The notes beneath the pieces are model-generated. The model was not told the origin of the DNA. It was given only the letters and a program-made list of their open reading frames with translations, and did no database searches. The position numbers were made by a program, and so were the translations under genes. This document shows, piece by piece, positions 1 to 8,553 of a stretch of 64,000 nt of DNA (positions are counted from its first letter, which is position 1; each line of letters opens with the position of its first letter). The stretch is taken from assembly GCA_021647745.1 (NCBI GenBank), contig JAKIUB010000001.1, positions 62,001-126,000 of the forward strand. Reading direction: 5' to 3'. Origin of the DNA: Paracoccaceae bacterium (GTDB taxonomy: Bacteria > Pseudomonadota > Alphaproteobacteria > Rhodobacterales > Rhodobacteraceae).

Positions 1-1617
1 AGTCGGGTTGGTATTACCTTTACCGAGCAGCAAAAGGCCATGATCAAGGAAATGGCAGCTGCTGGCGATGTGATCGGTGCGCAGACGATCATGCTGGAAG
101 AATTAGAGCGGCAATATTCCGGTCAGGCGGCGGCGCTGGCAAATATCGACAGTGGCCGTCTTACACAGGCGATGAATTCCATTGGCGACGCTATGGAAAA
201 AGTTGGTGCTATTATGTTACCAATTTTGGCGGACATCGCTGATTACATTAAGCGGATGGCCGAGAAGTTTCAGATGCTCGATCCTAAAACGCAAAAGTTT
301 ATTGTGGCGGTTGGCGCGATTGGCGCAGCTGCCGGGCCTGTCATCGTCACTTTGGGCATTTTTGCGGTTGCTATCTCGGCTATTTCCGGCCCGATCCTGC
401 TGGTGGTCGGGGCGGCGGCGGCTTTGGGGGCAGGGTTGTTCGCCTTAACTGGCACGACCAACGAGACCGCGATGGCTGCTGAAGCGGCAAAGAAAGCGGA
501 AAATGATCTGAAGGCCGCAGTTTCCGGGGCTGCCTCAAGTATGCCGGGGGCGGCAAGGCAAGCCATCACACTTGCGCAAACGCGGGTGGAATTGGCAAAA
601 GCCAGCCTTCAAGCTGCGGAAGCCGAATTGCAATACCGGCAGGATGTAATGAGTAACTTCAGCGAGGGTTTCCCAATACTGGATGCTGCATTTGGTGGCA
701 TGGGTGATATAGCCGTTTCGCAAGCGGAAACTGCGTTGGCAACGCGCGTTACTGAGTTGCAAGAGGCGAGAAAAGGCTTACGAGAAGTCGTTAATATTGC
801 CATAAATGGTGACTCTGTAGGTGGTGGTGCAACGCCTCCAGCCCAAGATGGGCCTACGGATGAAATGATTGCAAAATTTGATCAACTTGCTGAAAGCCTT
901 GATCCAGCCCTTGCTGCGATGAATACTTATGATGAAGTGGTCAATCAGCTTAACGAGAGCCTTCGAAGCGGGGTGATCAACCAAGATGAGTATAACAAAT
1001 ACCTCGCCCTAGCGGACGAAAGGCTTGCAAGTGTAACTGAAACCAGTAATGGCGCAGCGTCTGGCATTGCAGGCGTTGGGGGTGCCGCACGTGAGGCCGC
1101 AGGGGGGTTAGCTGATGCTGCTAATGAGGCTGAAAGCTTTGCTGGCAGTATTGGTGGCGCAATTGGCAATGGGTTGTCCGGTGTTTTCGATGACTTTTTG
1201 GCGGGCACCTTAGACGCCCGCGCGGCTGTTAGCGGTCTTTTTGCCGATCTGGCAAAGATGGCGATGAATTCGCTATTTAAGGACCTATTGGCAGGGCTGA
1301 ATGGTGGTGCTGGCAGCGATGGTGGATTTCTTGGTGGGCTGTTCGGTTCTTTATCAGGCGCGCGCGCCGCTGGCGGGCCGGTGACGGCTGGACAAAGCTA
1401 TTTGGTTGGCGAATTTAGGCCAGAGATTTTTGTGCCCAATGTTTCTGGCAACATCATTCCTGATGCCGATCTTGGCGCGGCGACAGGCGCGGGCGCGGCT
1501 CCAAATGTCAGCCTTAAAAATATCAACGTGTTTGATCCATCCATTGTTGGAGATTACCTATCCACCTCGGCAGGCGAGCGATTGATGGTAAATGTCATGC
1601 GGAAAAACGCAATCTGA
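1..1617 (+). CDS. Phage tail tape measure protein, C-terminal part (5' end cut by window)
   Basis: The frame is open from base 1, so the ATG at 40 is probably internal and the true start lies upstream. The visible 538 residues show a long Ala/Gly-rich helical region, a hydrophobic stretch of about 50 residues (roughly visible residues 100-150) typical of tape measure proteins, then coiled-coil-like heptads. The C-terminus carries the pattern ARAAGGPVTAGQSYLVGE..PEIFVP, common at the end of this family. Family role: sets tail length and helps DNA passage through the membrane. The stop codon overlaps the next start (TGATG), so translation of the tail-tip genes is probably coupled. Confidence 0.9.
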   Translation, partial: SRVGITFTEQQKAMIKEMAAAGDVIGAQTIMLEELERQYSGQAAALANIDSGRLTQAMNSIGDAMEKVGAIMLPILADIADYIKRMAEKFQMLDPKTQKFIVAVGAIGAAAGPVIVTLGIFAVAISAISGPILLVVGAAAALGAGLFALTGTTNETAMAAEAAKKAENDLKAAVSGAASSMPGAARQAITLAQTRVELAKASLQAAEAELQYRQDVMSNFSEGFPILDAAFGGMGDIAVSQAETALATRVTELQEARKGLREVVNIAINGDSVGGGATPPAQDGPTDEMIAKFDQLAESLDPALAAMNTYDEVVNQLNESLRSGVINQDEYNKYLALADERLASVTETSNGAASGIAGVGGAAREAAGGLADAANEAESFAGSIGGAIGNGLSGVFDDFLAGTLDARAAVSGLFADLAKMAMNSLFKDLLAGLNGGAGSDGGFLGGLFGSLSGARAAGGPVTAGQSYLVGEFRPEIFVPNVSGNIIPDADLGAATGAGAAPNVSLKNINVFDPSIVGDYLSTSAGERLMVNVMRKNAI

Positions 1618-2723
1618 TGCGTATCTGGCCGTTTACACCGCTGGTGAGTGTTACTGAAACGCTGACTTGGAATACCAATGTTTTGCGATCCCGCACGTCT
1701 GAGGATGCGCTTTCGCTGCGGATCCCCCGGCAAGGGTTCAGCTATACATTTTCGTTTGATAATCAACAAATGGCTATGGCTGAGGGGCTTTATCGCGCAA
1801 ACCCAACGGGTGATTGGTTGTTGCCGGTATGGCCCGAGCGCAGCTTAGTGGCGGCCCTTGCGCCTGGCGATACAGCGGTGGCCGTAAACACTGCCGGTGA
1901 CTATCGGGTTGGTGGGCGCGCCGTTGCTCTGCATGGGCAGGACAGGGCGACTGAACTCGAAATCGCGGCTGTGAATTCTGGATCAATCGATCTAGTTGCT
2001 CCGATTGCCGAGAACTTATTATTGGCAGCTGTTGCGCCGTTGCGTGTTGGCTTTTGCGCGGCGGGTATGAATATTTCGCGGCAATATCTGGGGCGAACCA
2101 TTGTCACGATGGTTTTTGAGATTCGCGATAATCTTGAGCTACCAAAAACGCCTTTCAGTGAATATCTTGGCTTGGATGTTTTGAGCGATCCGTCCCTGAC
2201 AGTTCAGGCGCTGTCAGGCATCGTGGTTATGCCAACCACCGTTATTGATAACGGATTTGGCCCCGTGGTGCTTGAAAGCAACCGCGATATTATTCGCGGG
2301 CGGCATAACGCGCAGTTTATTGATGCCAAGCCCGAAACTCGCTGGCGGCGCAAAAAATGGCTGTTTCACCTGAATGGCCGGCAACGGCATTTTTGGCTGC
2401 CGACCTGGGCGGATGATATGCAATTGGCAGGGTCGGTTTCTGCACTGAGCAATTCGATAACCGTTACGCCTGTGCTTCCAAATATCAGTGATTATGTCGG
2501 GCGGCATATCATGATCGAGGCGGCTCCGGCGATATTTAGGCAGGTCACCTCTGCTGTAGTTAGCGGGGCTAATCACCGGCTTTATATGTCGCCGCTCGGG
2601 GTGGATTTGCCTACGGCACGGGTGGGTTTTTTAAGCAAGGTGCGCCTCGATGCCGATACCGTTCAAATTGACCATGAAGCAGGGATGCACAGCCGCACAA
2701 ACTTACAATTGGTGGAGGTTTAA
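1617..2723 (+). CDS. Phage tail protein, likely distal tail / tail-tip component
   Basis: A 368-residue protein starting on the ATG that overlaps the tape measure stop. I recognise no named domain. It is rich in beta-type sequence, has no signal peptide or membrane segment, and contains two aromatic-rich patches (near GDWLLPVWPE, residues 65-75, and RHFWLPTWADD, about residues 258-270) that look like an internal repeat of a W-L-P-W/T-W theme. Position between tape measure and a BR0599-domain protein is where siphophages encode distal tail and hub-assembly proteins. The structural role is inferred from position; exact function unknown. Confidence 0.7.
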   Translation: MRIWPFTPLVSVTETLTWNTNVLRSRTSEDALSLRIPRQGFSYTFSFDNQQMAMAEGLYRANPTGDWLLPVWPERSLVAALAPGDTAVAVNTAGDYRVGGRAVALHGQDRATELEIAAVNSGSIDLVAPIAENLLLAAVAPLRVGFCAAGMNISRQYLGRTIVTMVFEIRDNLELPKTPFSEYLGLDVLSDPSLTVQALSGIVVMPTTVIDNGFGPVVLESNRDIIRGRHNAQFIDAKPETRWRRKKWLFHLNGRQRHFWLPTWADDMQLAGSVSALSNSITVTPVLPNISDYVGRHIMIEAAPAIFRQVTSAVVSGANHRLYMSPLGVDLPTARVGFLSKVRLDADTVQIDHEAGMHSRTNLQLVEV

Positions 2724-2725
2724 CC

Positions 2726-3592
2726 ATGTCCTATGCGGCGATCCAAGCTTTGCTGACGGGTAAAAAGCCTTACTGGCTATACGCGTTTCGGCAGGGGACG
2801 GTTGAAACCTATTTCACCTCGCATGCTGTGGATATTATCACGATCCCTGATGCTTTTTCTGCCCCCGATGCTTTTGCGGCACCGGATGCGTTTTCTAGAA
2901 TTTGGAAGGCGTCGGCCTTATCGCACGGGAAAATACCGTTCTCAACCGAGCCGGGCAAATCTGCCCTCGCCATAACCTTTGCAAACTCTGATGTATTTGC
3001 CCGGCAATACCTAACCCCAACCGGCATATATTCCACTTCGGTGGTGCTTTATCGCGGGCATCTTAATGATCCAGATCAGGAACTTGTGGTGAAATATCGC
3101 GGTGAATTGTTGCAGATAAAGCCCAGTGATACGCAAATTATGCTCGAATTTGGCGCTGACAGCGCGGTTATGGATAGCAAAGCTTTGGTGCAGGTGATGC
3201 AGCGCCCATGCACACATGCGGTATATTTTGGCGGCTGTGGTTTGAATTTGGCTGATTGGCAGGATGACGTGGTGATTGCCTCTGTCGTGGGCAACGTGCT
3301 GACGGTGCCGCTGGCTTCAGGTAAACCAGATTTGTGGTACCGCGCGGGGATACTGCAATGGGGGGTATTCAAAGAGATGGTGGTTGGTCATGCTGGCACC
3401 GCCATTACCTTGGCGCGGGCAATACCGGGCCTTGAAGATTACATTTTGGCAAACGGGAGTGCTGTGGTAAAGCTGTCGCCTGGTTGTGATCTAACACTGA
3501 ACACCTGTGCTGATCGGTTTGCAAACCACCTCAACTATTCGGGTTTTCCATGGATGACCAACACGCCCTTTGATGGTCGGAGTATCGTCTAA
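2726..3592 (+). CDS. Phage BR0599 / DUF2163-type tail assembly protein
   Basis: A 288-residue protein. The C-terminal half has the family signature around residues 155-185, with the two cysteines of CTHAVYFGGCGLN followed by ADW. This domain is found in tail-tip proteins of siphophages and of the Rhodobacter gene transfer agent. The start is 2 bases after the preceding stop, behind GGAGG. Residues 41-56 hold three exact six-residue steps of the type P-D-A-F-x-x, a repeat that also appears in the J-like protein downstream. The stop overlaps the next ATG (TAATG). Confidence 0.82.
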   Translation: MSYAAIQALLTGKKPYWLYAFRQGTVETYFTSHAVDIITIPDAFSAPDAFAAPDAFSRIWKASALSHGKIPFSTEPGKSALAITFANSDVFARQYLTPTGIYSTSVVLYRGHLNDPDQELVVKYRGELLQIKPSDTQIMLEFGADSAVMDSKALVQVMQRPCTHAVYFGGCGLNLADWQDDVVIASVVGNVLTVPLASGKPDLWYRAGILQWGVFKEMVVGHAGTAITLARAIPGLEDYILANGSAVVKLSPGCDLTLNTCADRFANHLNYSGFPWMTNTPFDGRSIV

Positions 3593-3822
3593 TGTGGTGG
3601 AAAATAGGCCTATGGGTGCTCTCGACCGTTATCTCAATTTTGACGCGCCCAAAGCCAGAGGTGCCGCAGCCCGCTTCGCTGGAGGATTTCAATATGCCCG
3701 TGGTTAAGGAGGGGCGAGAATTCCCTCTGATTGGCGGCACCGTTTGGGTGAATGACCCACAAATGGCATGGCGTGGCGACCTAAAAACACAGGCAATCAA
3801 AGATTCCGGGGGCAAGAAATGA
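3592..3822 (+). CDS. Small phage tail-assembly protein with N-terminal membrane segment
   Basis: A 76-residue protein with a hydrophobic N-terminus (about residues 3-18) followed by a conserved-looking segment, P-A-S-L-E-D-F..P-V-V-K-E-G-R-E-F-P-L-I-G-G-T-V-W. Similar short proteins precede the tail-tip hub gene in many siphophages, where the motif P..EG..IPVIFGT is common. The function is not known; the position suggests help in tail-tip assembly. It overlaps the next ORF by 4 bases (ATGA). Confidence 0.72.
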   Translation: MWWKIGLWVLSTVISILTRPKPEVPQPASLEDFNMPVVKEGREFPLIGGTVWVNDPQMAWRGDLKTQAIKDSGGKK

Positions 3823-4016
3823 GCGATGTGATGGTCACGCTTCGCGATTTACGCGCGGCTGGGGTTTGTTGGCGAGGGGCGCGGCTGTTTTTGCAACGAC
3901 ATGGCTTTGACCCTGTTGAATTTCGGCGATGTGGCCTTAGAGCTGAAAAGCTAGAGAAAACCGGAGACGCCATTGCTCTCCGAGTGGCGGAGGTGGCGCG
4001 TGGGCGAACTAACTGA
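3819..4016 (+). CDS. Small phage protein, unknown function
   Basis: 65 residues, starting at the ATG that overlaps the preceding stop; an upstream in-frame start at 3768 would only extend it into the previous gene. The sequence is basic and compact (residues 15-30 W-R-G-A-R-L-F-L-Q-R-H-G-F-D), reminiscent of small proteins before tail-tip hub genes in alphaproteobacterial phages. No domain recognised. It overlaps the start of the J-like gene by 17 bases, so it probably belongs to the same translational unit. Confidence 0.65.
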   Translation: MSDVMVTLRDLRAAGVCWRGARLFLQRHGFDPVEFRRCGLRAEKLEKTGDAIALRVAEVARGRTN

Positions 4017-7000
4017 AAAACCAACAATTGGCTATCGATATTTATTGGGCATGCATCTGATTTACTGCCTCGGAACCGTTGATAAAATTGTTGAGTTGAA
4101 ATTTGGAGACCGGACGGCCTGGCGCGGTGCGGCCAGTGGTGGCCGGATGTTTATTGATCGCCCTGAACTGTTTGGAGGGGCAAAAAGGGAAGGCGGGGTT
4201 TCGGGCTATATCGACGTTGAGACGGGGTTGAGCGACCAGGGGCAAAACGACTATTTGGCGGGTATTCTTGGGAGTAAAATCCCTGCGTGGCGCGGTGTGA
4301 CCGCGATGGTGTTTCGTCAGTTTTACTTGGGCAATAATCCCTACCTGAAAAAGCCGTCCGCTAAAATTCAGCGGGTTTATACCACACCCGATGGGCAAGA
4401 GAATTGGTTGCCGGATAAGGCTGGGATTGGCGGTGCAGTCTCTGTAAGTGATGCAGCTATTTGCATCGCGATGGATGGCTCCGGCTCGATGGCTGGCGCG
4501 CGGATGGCGGCACAAAAAGCGGCTGTAATCGGCTTATTGGAGTTGATCCGAGATAATTTTGACGAGAAAAACGATATTAATATTGTTATGTGGGGATCAC
4601 TAAATGTGTTTTCGATTCAGCGGCGGAATTGCAGTCTTGATGACTATAACGATCTGATAGATTGGGTGAGCGCCGCCCCGGAATATGCCGGTGGAACGGA
4701 TTTTAATGCGGCGGTTTCCGGCGCAAAGCAGTTCTTTGACGGGGATCAAGACACTTCTCCCTGGGGCATGTTTTCAGGGTTCAACGGTTTTCCTTTGGTC
4801 GGTCGAGTTATAGCTCCACTGTTATCAGGTGACCTGGGTTCTGGTAGTAAGCGGCGGGTTTTTGTATTCCTGACCGATGGGGAGGCGTTCCCCGTATCAT
4901 CGGCTCAGGAGGCAGCAAACACGCTGCACGCAATTGATGCTGTTGAGGTTTACGGGGTGAATATAGCCCTTCCGAATACTGAGTTTACTGCCTTGTTGGA
5001 TAATACGCCGGGTGACGCTGTGCCAGTGGTTGACGCTGAAAATGCTGATGCATTGCTTGAGGTGTTCAAAGCCGTATTTTCAAGCGGACTTGATTATAAC
5101 CCTGTTCACTTTTTGCGTGATGTCATCTTATATCCGAGCGTTGCAACCACGGATCTGGCCGCCAATCTCGGGGAGAGTTTTGCTGTGGCGGCAAATAAGC
5201 TTTATGCCGAACGCTTTGGCATTTCTTTGAAGTTTCAAAACCCGCGCGCAAGGCGTGAAAACAAAGCTGAAATCGAGCGGCACATAGATGCGCGGGTTTA
5301 TCGGGACCGCTTGACAGGCAAGTGGGAAATCAAGCTCATTCGGGATGATTATGACCCAGCGAGCCTGTTTGTTATCAATGCGGAGAATGGGATTTCCTGG
5401 ACTAACTTTTCGTGGAGGGATGCACAAAACCTGCCCAATCAAATTACCCTCACCTATAGCGATCAAACTGAGGATAAATCGGTTGCCTTGACCCTGACCA
5501 ATCCGGCAAGGGTCCAGCTGGCAGGGCGCGTTATTAATGAGCCCGTAACCTATGATGGCATTCGAAACCATGATCTGGCGGCTCGGGTTGCGGCCCGAGA
5601 TTTATTGGCGATTTCTTCGCAGCTTCGCAGTGGCACGGTGATGGTTTTTGACCTACCAGCCGATTTAAACATTGGGTCTCCTATTATTTTGGATAATCCA
5701 AGACAGGGTATCAATTCGGCGGTTTACCGGATTGTTGACCTGAAAGAGGGTGACGGGCGCGCAAACGAGATCGAAATCAGCGTGATTGAGGAGGTGTTTT
5801 CGCTTGGAGAAGAGGCGCTGACGGTGCTTCCCCCTGAAGTGCCTGATGCACTTAAAACGGAGGCCTTACCTGTTCTAAACCGGCTGGTTGAGGAGGCCCC
5901 CTATTATGAGATTGTGCGCAACTTGGGGCAGGCCGATGCGGATGCGCTTTTGGCCGATGAACCGGCAACCGGGTTTATCAATGTGGCGGGGCAGGCACCC
6001 TCGGGTAATGCGCTTAATGCGGTAATTTCGGCGGATTCTGGCGCTGGTTTTGGCGGGAACTATTTGATGGAATTTGCGAGCGCGGCTCCACTCCGATCAG
6101 CTCTGAGCAGGCGGGCTGACGCCGTCACTATCCTAGTTGATTTATTGCCGGAGCTGCAAGAAATCCGCATCGGTTCTCTCGCAAGCATTGGTGAGGAATA
6201 TGTGCGCGTGGATAAGGTTGAGGTTTACGCCGATGCTTTCCAACTTGATGACGTTTTTGCTGTTGCGGATGCGTTTGCCAAAGCGGCAATCATTACCTTG
6301 GGCCGTGGCTGTCTGGATACCGTGCCGCGCATCCACGCGGTTGGCAAGACTATATTCTTTTGGTCTGACCTGCCCGCATCAAACCGTGAGGAGTATTTCT
6401 CCGGGGAGGCGGTGAGCGTTAAGCTGAGAACTACGACCGGTGCGGCTCTGCTTAGCCTGGCGGACGCGCCAATGGACGTGATCCAGCTTAACCACCGCGC
6501 GGTGCGCCCATATCCGCCCGGTGATTTGCGGATTGAGGGCGGTTATGCCGATGTGCTGGCTGTGGGCGATTTGGCCATAACTTGGGTTGGGCGAGATAGA
6601 ACGCTGCAAACCACCAGTGTATTCGAAGACCATAGTGCAGGTAATATTGGCCCTGAAGCTGGTGTAACGTACCGCGTCAGGATTTCTGGGGTCAGCAGCG
6701 CGGGCGCTGAAATTATGGAGCTTGCAGATATTGATGTAGGTGTGTTGACCGCGTTTACGTTCAATCTGGCGGATTACGAATTTAATGTGTTTCTGGCTGT
6801 AGACGCCTTTTCGTCCAATGATGCCTTCGGGTCTATTTTGCCGCTAGATACGGCGGCTATTAAAATTGAAATTCTGTCTTTTCGGGCGGGCCTTCAGTGC
6901 TGGCAAGCGCCCCATGTTTTGGCTTTGATCTTTTTACCACCAAGCAACGGCCAGCTTTATTCAGCGGATGAAATCACTTTCCTCGCGCCCTCTAACCCAA

Positions 7001-7020
7001 CAATTATGGAGATTGTATAG
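4000..7020 (+). CDS. J-like phage tail-tip hub protein with an inserted von Willebrand A domain
   Basis: Start chosen at GTG 4000, preceded by GGAGG 7 bases upstream; an in-frame TTG at 3973 lacks such support. 1006 residues. Residues 1-135 match the N-terminal hub region of J/TipJ-like proteins (GYRYLLGMHL, then DRTAWRG). Residues about 140-380 are a vWA domain: MIDAS-type D-G-S-G-S-M near 162-167, a Thr in GGTDFNAAV, and FLTDGEAFP near 290. From about residue 385 the hub resumes (YNPVHFLRDVI, then a segment ending KLIRDDYDP near 455), so the vWA sits where relatives run directly from hub to the NPAH-like segment. Two Asp-Ala-Phe hexad repeats occur near residues 744-760 and 932-944. Role in host recognition or adhesion is inferred. 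Confidence 0.85.
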   Translation: MGELTEKPTIGYRYLLGMHLIYCLGTVDKIVELKFGDRTAWRGAASGGRMFIDRPELFGGAKREGGVSGYIDVETGLSDQGQNDYLAGILGSKIPAWRGVTAMVFRQFYLGNNPYLKKPSAKIQRVYTTPDGQENWLPDKAGIGGAVSVSDAAICIAMDGSGSMAGARMAAQKAAVIGLLELIRDNFDEKNDINIVMWGSLNVFSIQRRNCSLDDYNDLIDWVSAAPEYAGGTDFNAAVSGAKQFFDGDQDTSPWGMFSGFNGFPLVGRVIAPLLSGDLGSGSKRRVFVFLTDGEAFPVSSAQEAANTLHAIDAVEVYGVNIALPNTEFTALLDNTPGDAVPVVDAENADALLEVFKAVFSSGLDYNPVHFLRDVILYPSVATTDLAANLGESFAVAANKLYAERFGISLKFQNPRARRENKAEIERHIDARVYRDRLTGKWEIKLIRDDYDPASLFVINAENGISWTNFSWRDAQNLPNQITLTYSDQTEDKSVALTLTNPARVQLAGRVINEPVTYDGIRNHDLAARVAARDLLAISSQLRSGTVMVFDLPADLNIGSPIILDNPRQGINSAVYRIVDLKEGDGRANEIEISVIEEVFSLGEEALTVLPPEVPDALKTEALPVLNRLVEEAPYYEIVRNLGQADADALLADEPATGFINVAGQAPSGNALNAVISADSGAGFGGNYLMEFASAAPLRSALSRRADAVTILVDLLPELQEIRIGSLASIGEEYVRVDKVEVYADAFQLDDVFAVADAFAKAAIITLGRGCLDTVPRIHAVGKTIFFWSDLPASNREEYFSGEAVSVKLRTTTGAALLSLADAPMDVIQLNHRAVRPYPPGDLRIEGGYADVLAVGDLAITWVGRDRTLQTTSVFEDHSAGNIGPEAGVTYRVRISGVSSAGAEIMELADIDVGVLTAFTFNLADYEFNVFLAVDAFSSNDAFGSILPLDTAAIKIEILSFRAGLQCWQAPHVLALIFLPPSNGQLYSADEITFLAPSNPTIMEIV

Positions 7021-7368
7021 ATGTCACAAGCAACAACAATGGCGGTGTTTCGCACCGCGGATGCCCCGAAATCCCAAGATGAGATTCAGGCACGCAATGG
7101 CGAAATGCATGCTGCACATCTTTCCAGCCATAGCGGTGACACGGATGCGGCTTATGCCGTGGCAGGCATGTTGCAACACTTTCCAGCAGCGGGCGTGATG
7201 AAAATGCACGACGGCACCTCTTTCCTTGAAGTGCTCACCCCTGCCGCCAGCGCCCCGGCAACGGCGGCCTCCACGGGCACAAAAGGCCAGTTCTGGCTAC
7301 ACGCCACGGGCATTGATATTTGCGTGGCCACAGATACGTGGCTGCGGTTTTCCGGGGTCAGCTTCTAA
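7021..7368 (+). CDS. Small phage tail fibre-associated protein
   Basis: 115 residues, starting directly after the J-like stop. The C-terminus (G-T-K-G-Q-F-W-L-H-A-T-G-I-D-I-C-V-A-T-D-T-W-L-R) resembles the short beta-rich end found on many phage virion proteins, where GT.GQ...D..YLYVCTA.NTW.R is typical. Residues 1-60 are hydrophilic with several His and Met. No enzyme motif. Probably a virion or tail-fibre component; the exact role is not known. The stop overlaps the next ATG. Confidence 0.65.
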   Translation: MSQATTMAVFRTADAPKSQDEIQARNGEMHAAHLSSHSGDTDAAYAVAGMLQHFPAAGVMKMHDGTSFLEVLTPAASAPATAASTGTKGQFWLHATGIDICVATDTWLRFSGVSF

Positions 7369-8078
7369 TGTGCGCGGTCAGTCTAACGTGGGACGACAAC
7401 AATGGCGGCCCGGCAGAGGAGGAGGGGTTTAGGGTCTATAGGTCCAGCGCACCTATTGATTTGGCAGCGCTCCCCGTCCCCATAGCAACCCTTGCGGTAG
7501 GTGCTACAGCATACGATGATCTAACGCCGCTCGTTGGTGACAATTATTATGTGGTCAGCACTTATCGGACCGGATCGGTAAGATACTTAGAATTTGACCT
7601 CATTACAATAAACGCTGGAGTGGCCCCAACCTACAGATATTGGCAGATACTTGTAACGGGAAATAATGGAGATAGCTCGGGTCGATTCTCGGTGAGCGAA
7701 ATTGAGTTTATGGCCGTCTTGGGGGGGCCTGATCTAACATTGCCAGCCGAGACCGCTGCCCGCGCGTCTTCGAAGTCTATAGGGTTCGGCAATACGCCAG
7801 ATAGGGCGTTCGACGACAGTCATTCTTCTGGAACGTGGTTCACATCCAGCAACAGTGTGTATTCAGCCGGCGGGGAGTGGATACGCTGGGATTTTGGCTC
7901 TGAAAGTGAACAAGCAATAGTTCAGGTTGGCGTGAGGGCCATTCACACACAGCTTGAACTGTCGCCGTCGGCCTTTGTCGTCCAATATTCTGATGATGCG
8001 GTTACGTGGTATGATGCGTGGTCTGAATCCGGCATCGGCGCGTGGAGTGCGAACGAGCTTAAGCTGTTTTCGGCATGA
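7368..8078 (+). CDS. Tail fibre-like protein with fibronectin-like and discoidin-like domains
   Basis: Start at the ATG overlapping the preceding TAA; 236 residues. Residues 1-70 read like a fibronectin type III repeat (L-T-W-D, G-F-R-V-Y-R-S, then a Y-Y-V-V-S-T-Y strand). Residues 85-236 resemble an F5/8 type C (discoidin) fold: Y-W-Q-I-L-V, F-S-V-S-E-I-E-F, a P-D-R-A-F-D-D segment, W-I-R-W-D-F-G and Y-S-D-D-A-V-T-W. Such domains bind surface sugars, so this is a candidate receptor-binding protein beside the tail tip. Base composition is slightly more AT-rich than the upstream tail genes, suggesting the binding module was acquired separately. Confidence 0.65.
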   Translation: MCAVSLTWDDNNGGPAEEEGFRVYRSSAPIDLAALPVPIATLAVGATAYDDLTPLVGDNYYVVSTYRTGSVRYLEFDLITINAGVAPTYRYWQILVTGNNGDSSGRFSVSEIEFMAVLGGPDLTLPAETAARASSKSIGFGNTPDRAFDDSHSSGTWFTSSNSVYSAGGEWIRWDFGSESEQAIVQVGVRAIHTQLELSPSAFVVQYSDDAVTWYDAWSESGIGAWSANELKLFSA

Positions 8079-8148
8079 TAGCGGCAAACTGAAAGCAAAA
8101 ACCTTAAAACCTTAGAAAGCCCGCCAGCGGCGCGCGAAAGGATGACTT

Positions 8149-8313
8149 ATGGACATTAAACGAATTGTGCGGCGCGTGCGGCGAGACAACACGCTGGAGC
8201 ATGCCGTGGTGTGGGCGGCAATGACGTTTGGCGGTTTCTGGGTTGTTAGCCAAATCAGCTTATCGGTAGGTTTTTTTGCATTACTTGCATTTCTCTTCCT
8301 AAAAAATGGGTGA
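8149..8313 (+). CDS. Tiny membrane protein in the lysis cassette
   Basis: 54 residues, preceded by GAAAGGA 6 bases before the ATG. A basic N-terminus (K-R-I-V-R-R-V-R-R) is followed by two hydrophobic stretches (about residues 18-32 and 36-51), so it should sit in the inner membrane. It stops 3 bases before the next small membrane protein and lies just before the endolysin, which suggests a holin, antiholin or accessory lysis role. No family recognised. Confidence 0.6.
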   Translation: MDIKRIVRRVRRDNTLEHAVVWAAMTFGGFWVVSQISLSVGFFALLAFLFLKNG

Positions 8314-8316
8314 GCC

Positions 8317-8538
8317 ATGCCGCCTAAAAAAATCCAGATGGGGAGCCGCTGGCTCCAAGGCATTGCGCTCCTGATTCTCGGCGCAATCGTGCTGGGGCAA
8401 ATGATGAACTGGTGGGTGAATGACCCGCCTTGGTGGGTAACACCGCTGCTGGGTTTGCTGGCGCTCGGCGCAGATCGCGTCACACTCATGAAGCTCGTTC
8501 TCGCTTGGGCCGAAAAGAAAATAGAAAACAACAAATAA
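8317..8538 (+). CDS. Small two-helix membrane protein, holin candidate
   Basis: 73 residues. Two predicted membrane helices (about residues 12-30 and 40-57) are separated by a Trp-rich turn (N-W-W-V-N-D-P-P-W-W-V). The C-terminus is charged (W-A-E-K-K-I-E-N-N-K). Size, topology and position 15 bases before the endolysin fit a class II holin or antiholin, but a better-recognised 3-TM holin follows the endolysin, so the roles cannot be assigned from sequence alone. Confidence 0.6.
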   Translation: MPPKKIQMGSRWLQGIALLILGAIVLGQMMNWWVNDPPWWVTPLLGLLALGADRVTLMKLVLAWAEKKIENNK

Positions 8539-8553
8539 AGAAAGGATACAGAT

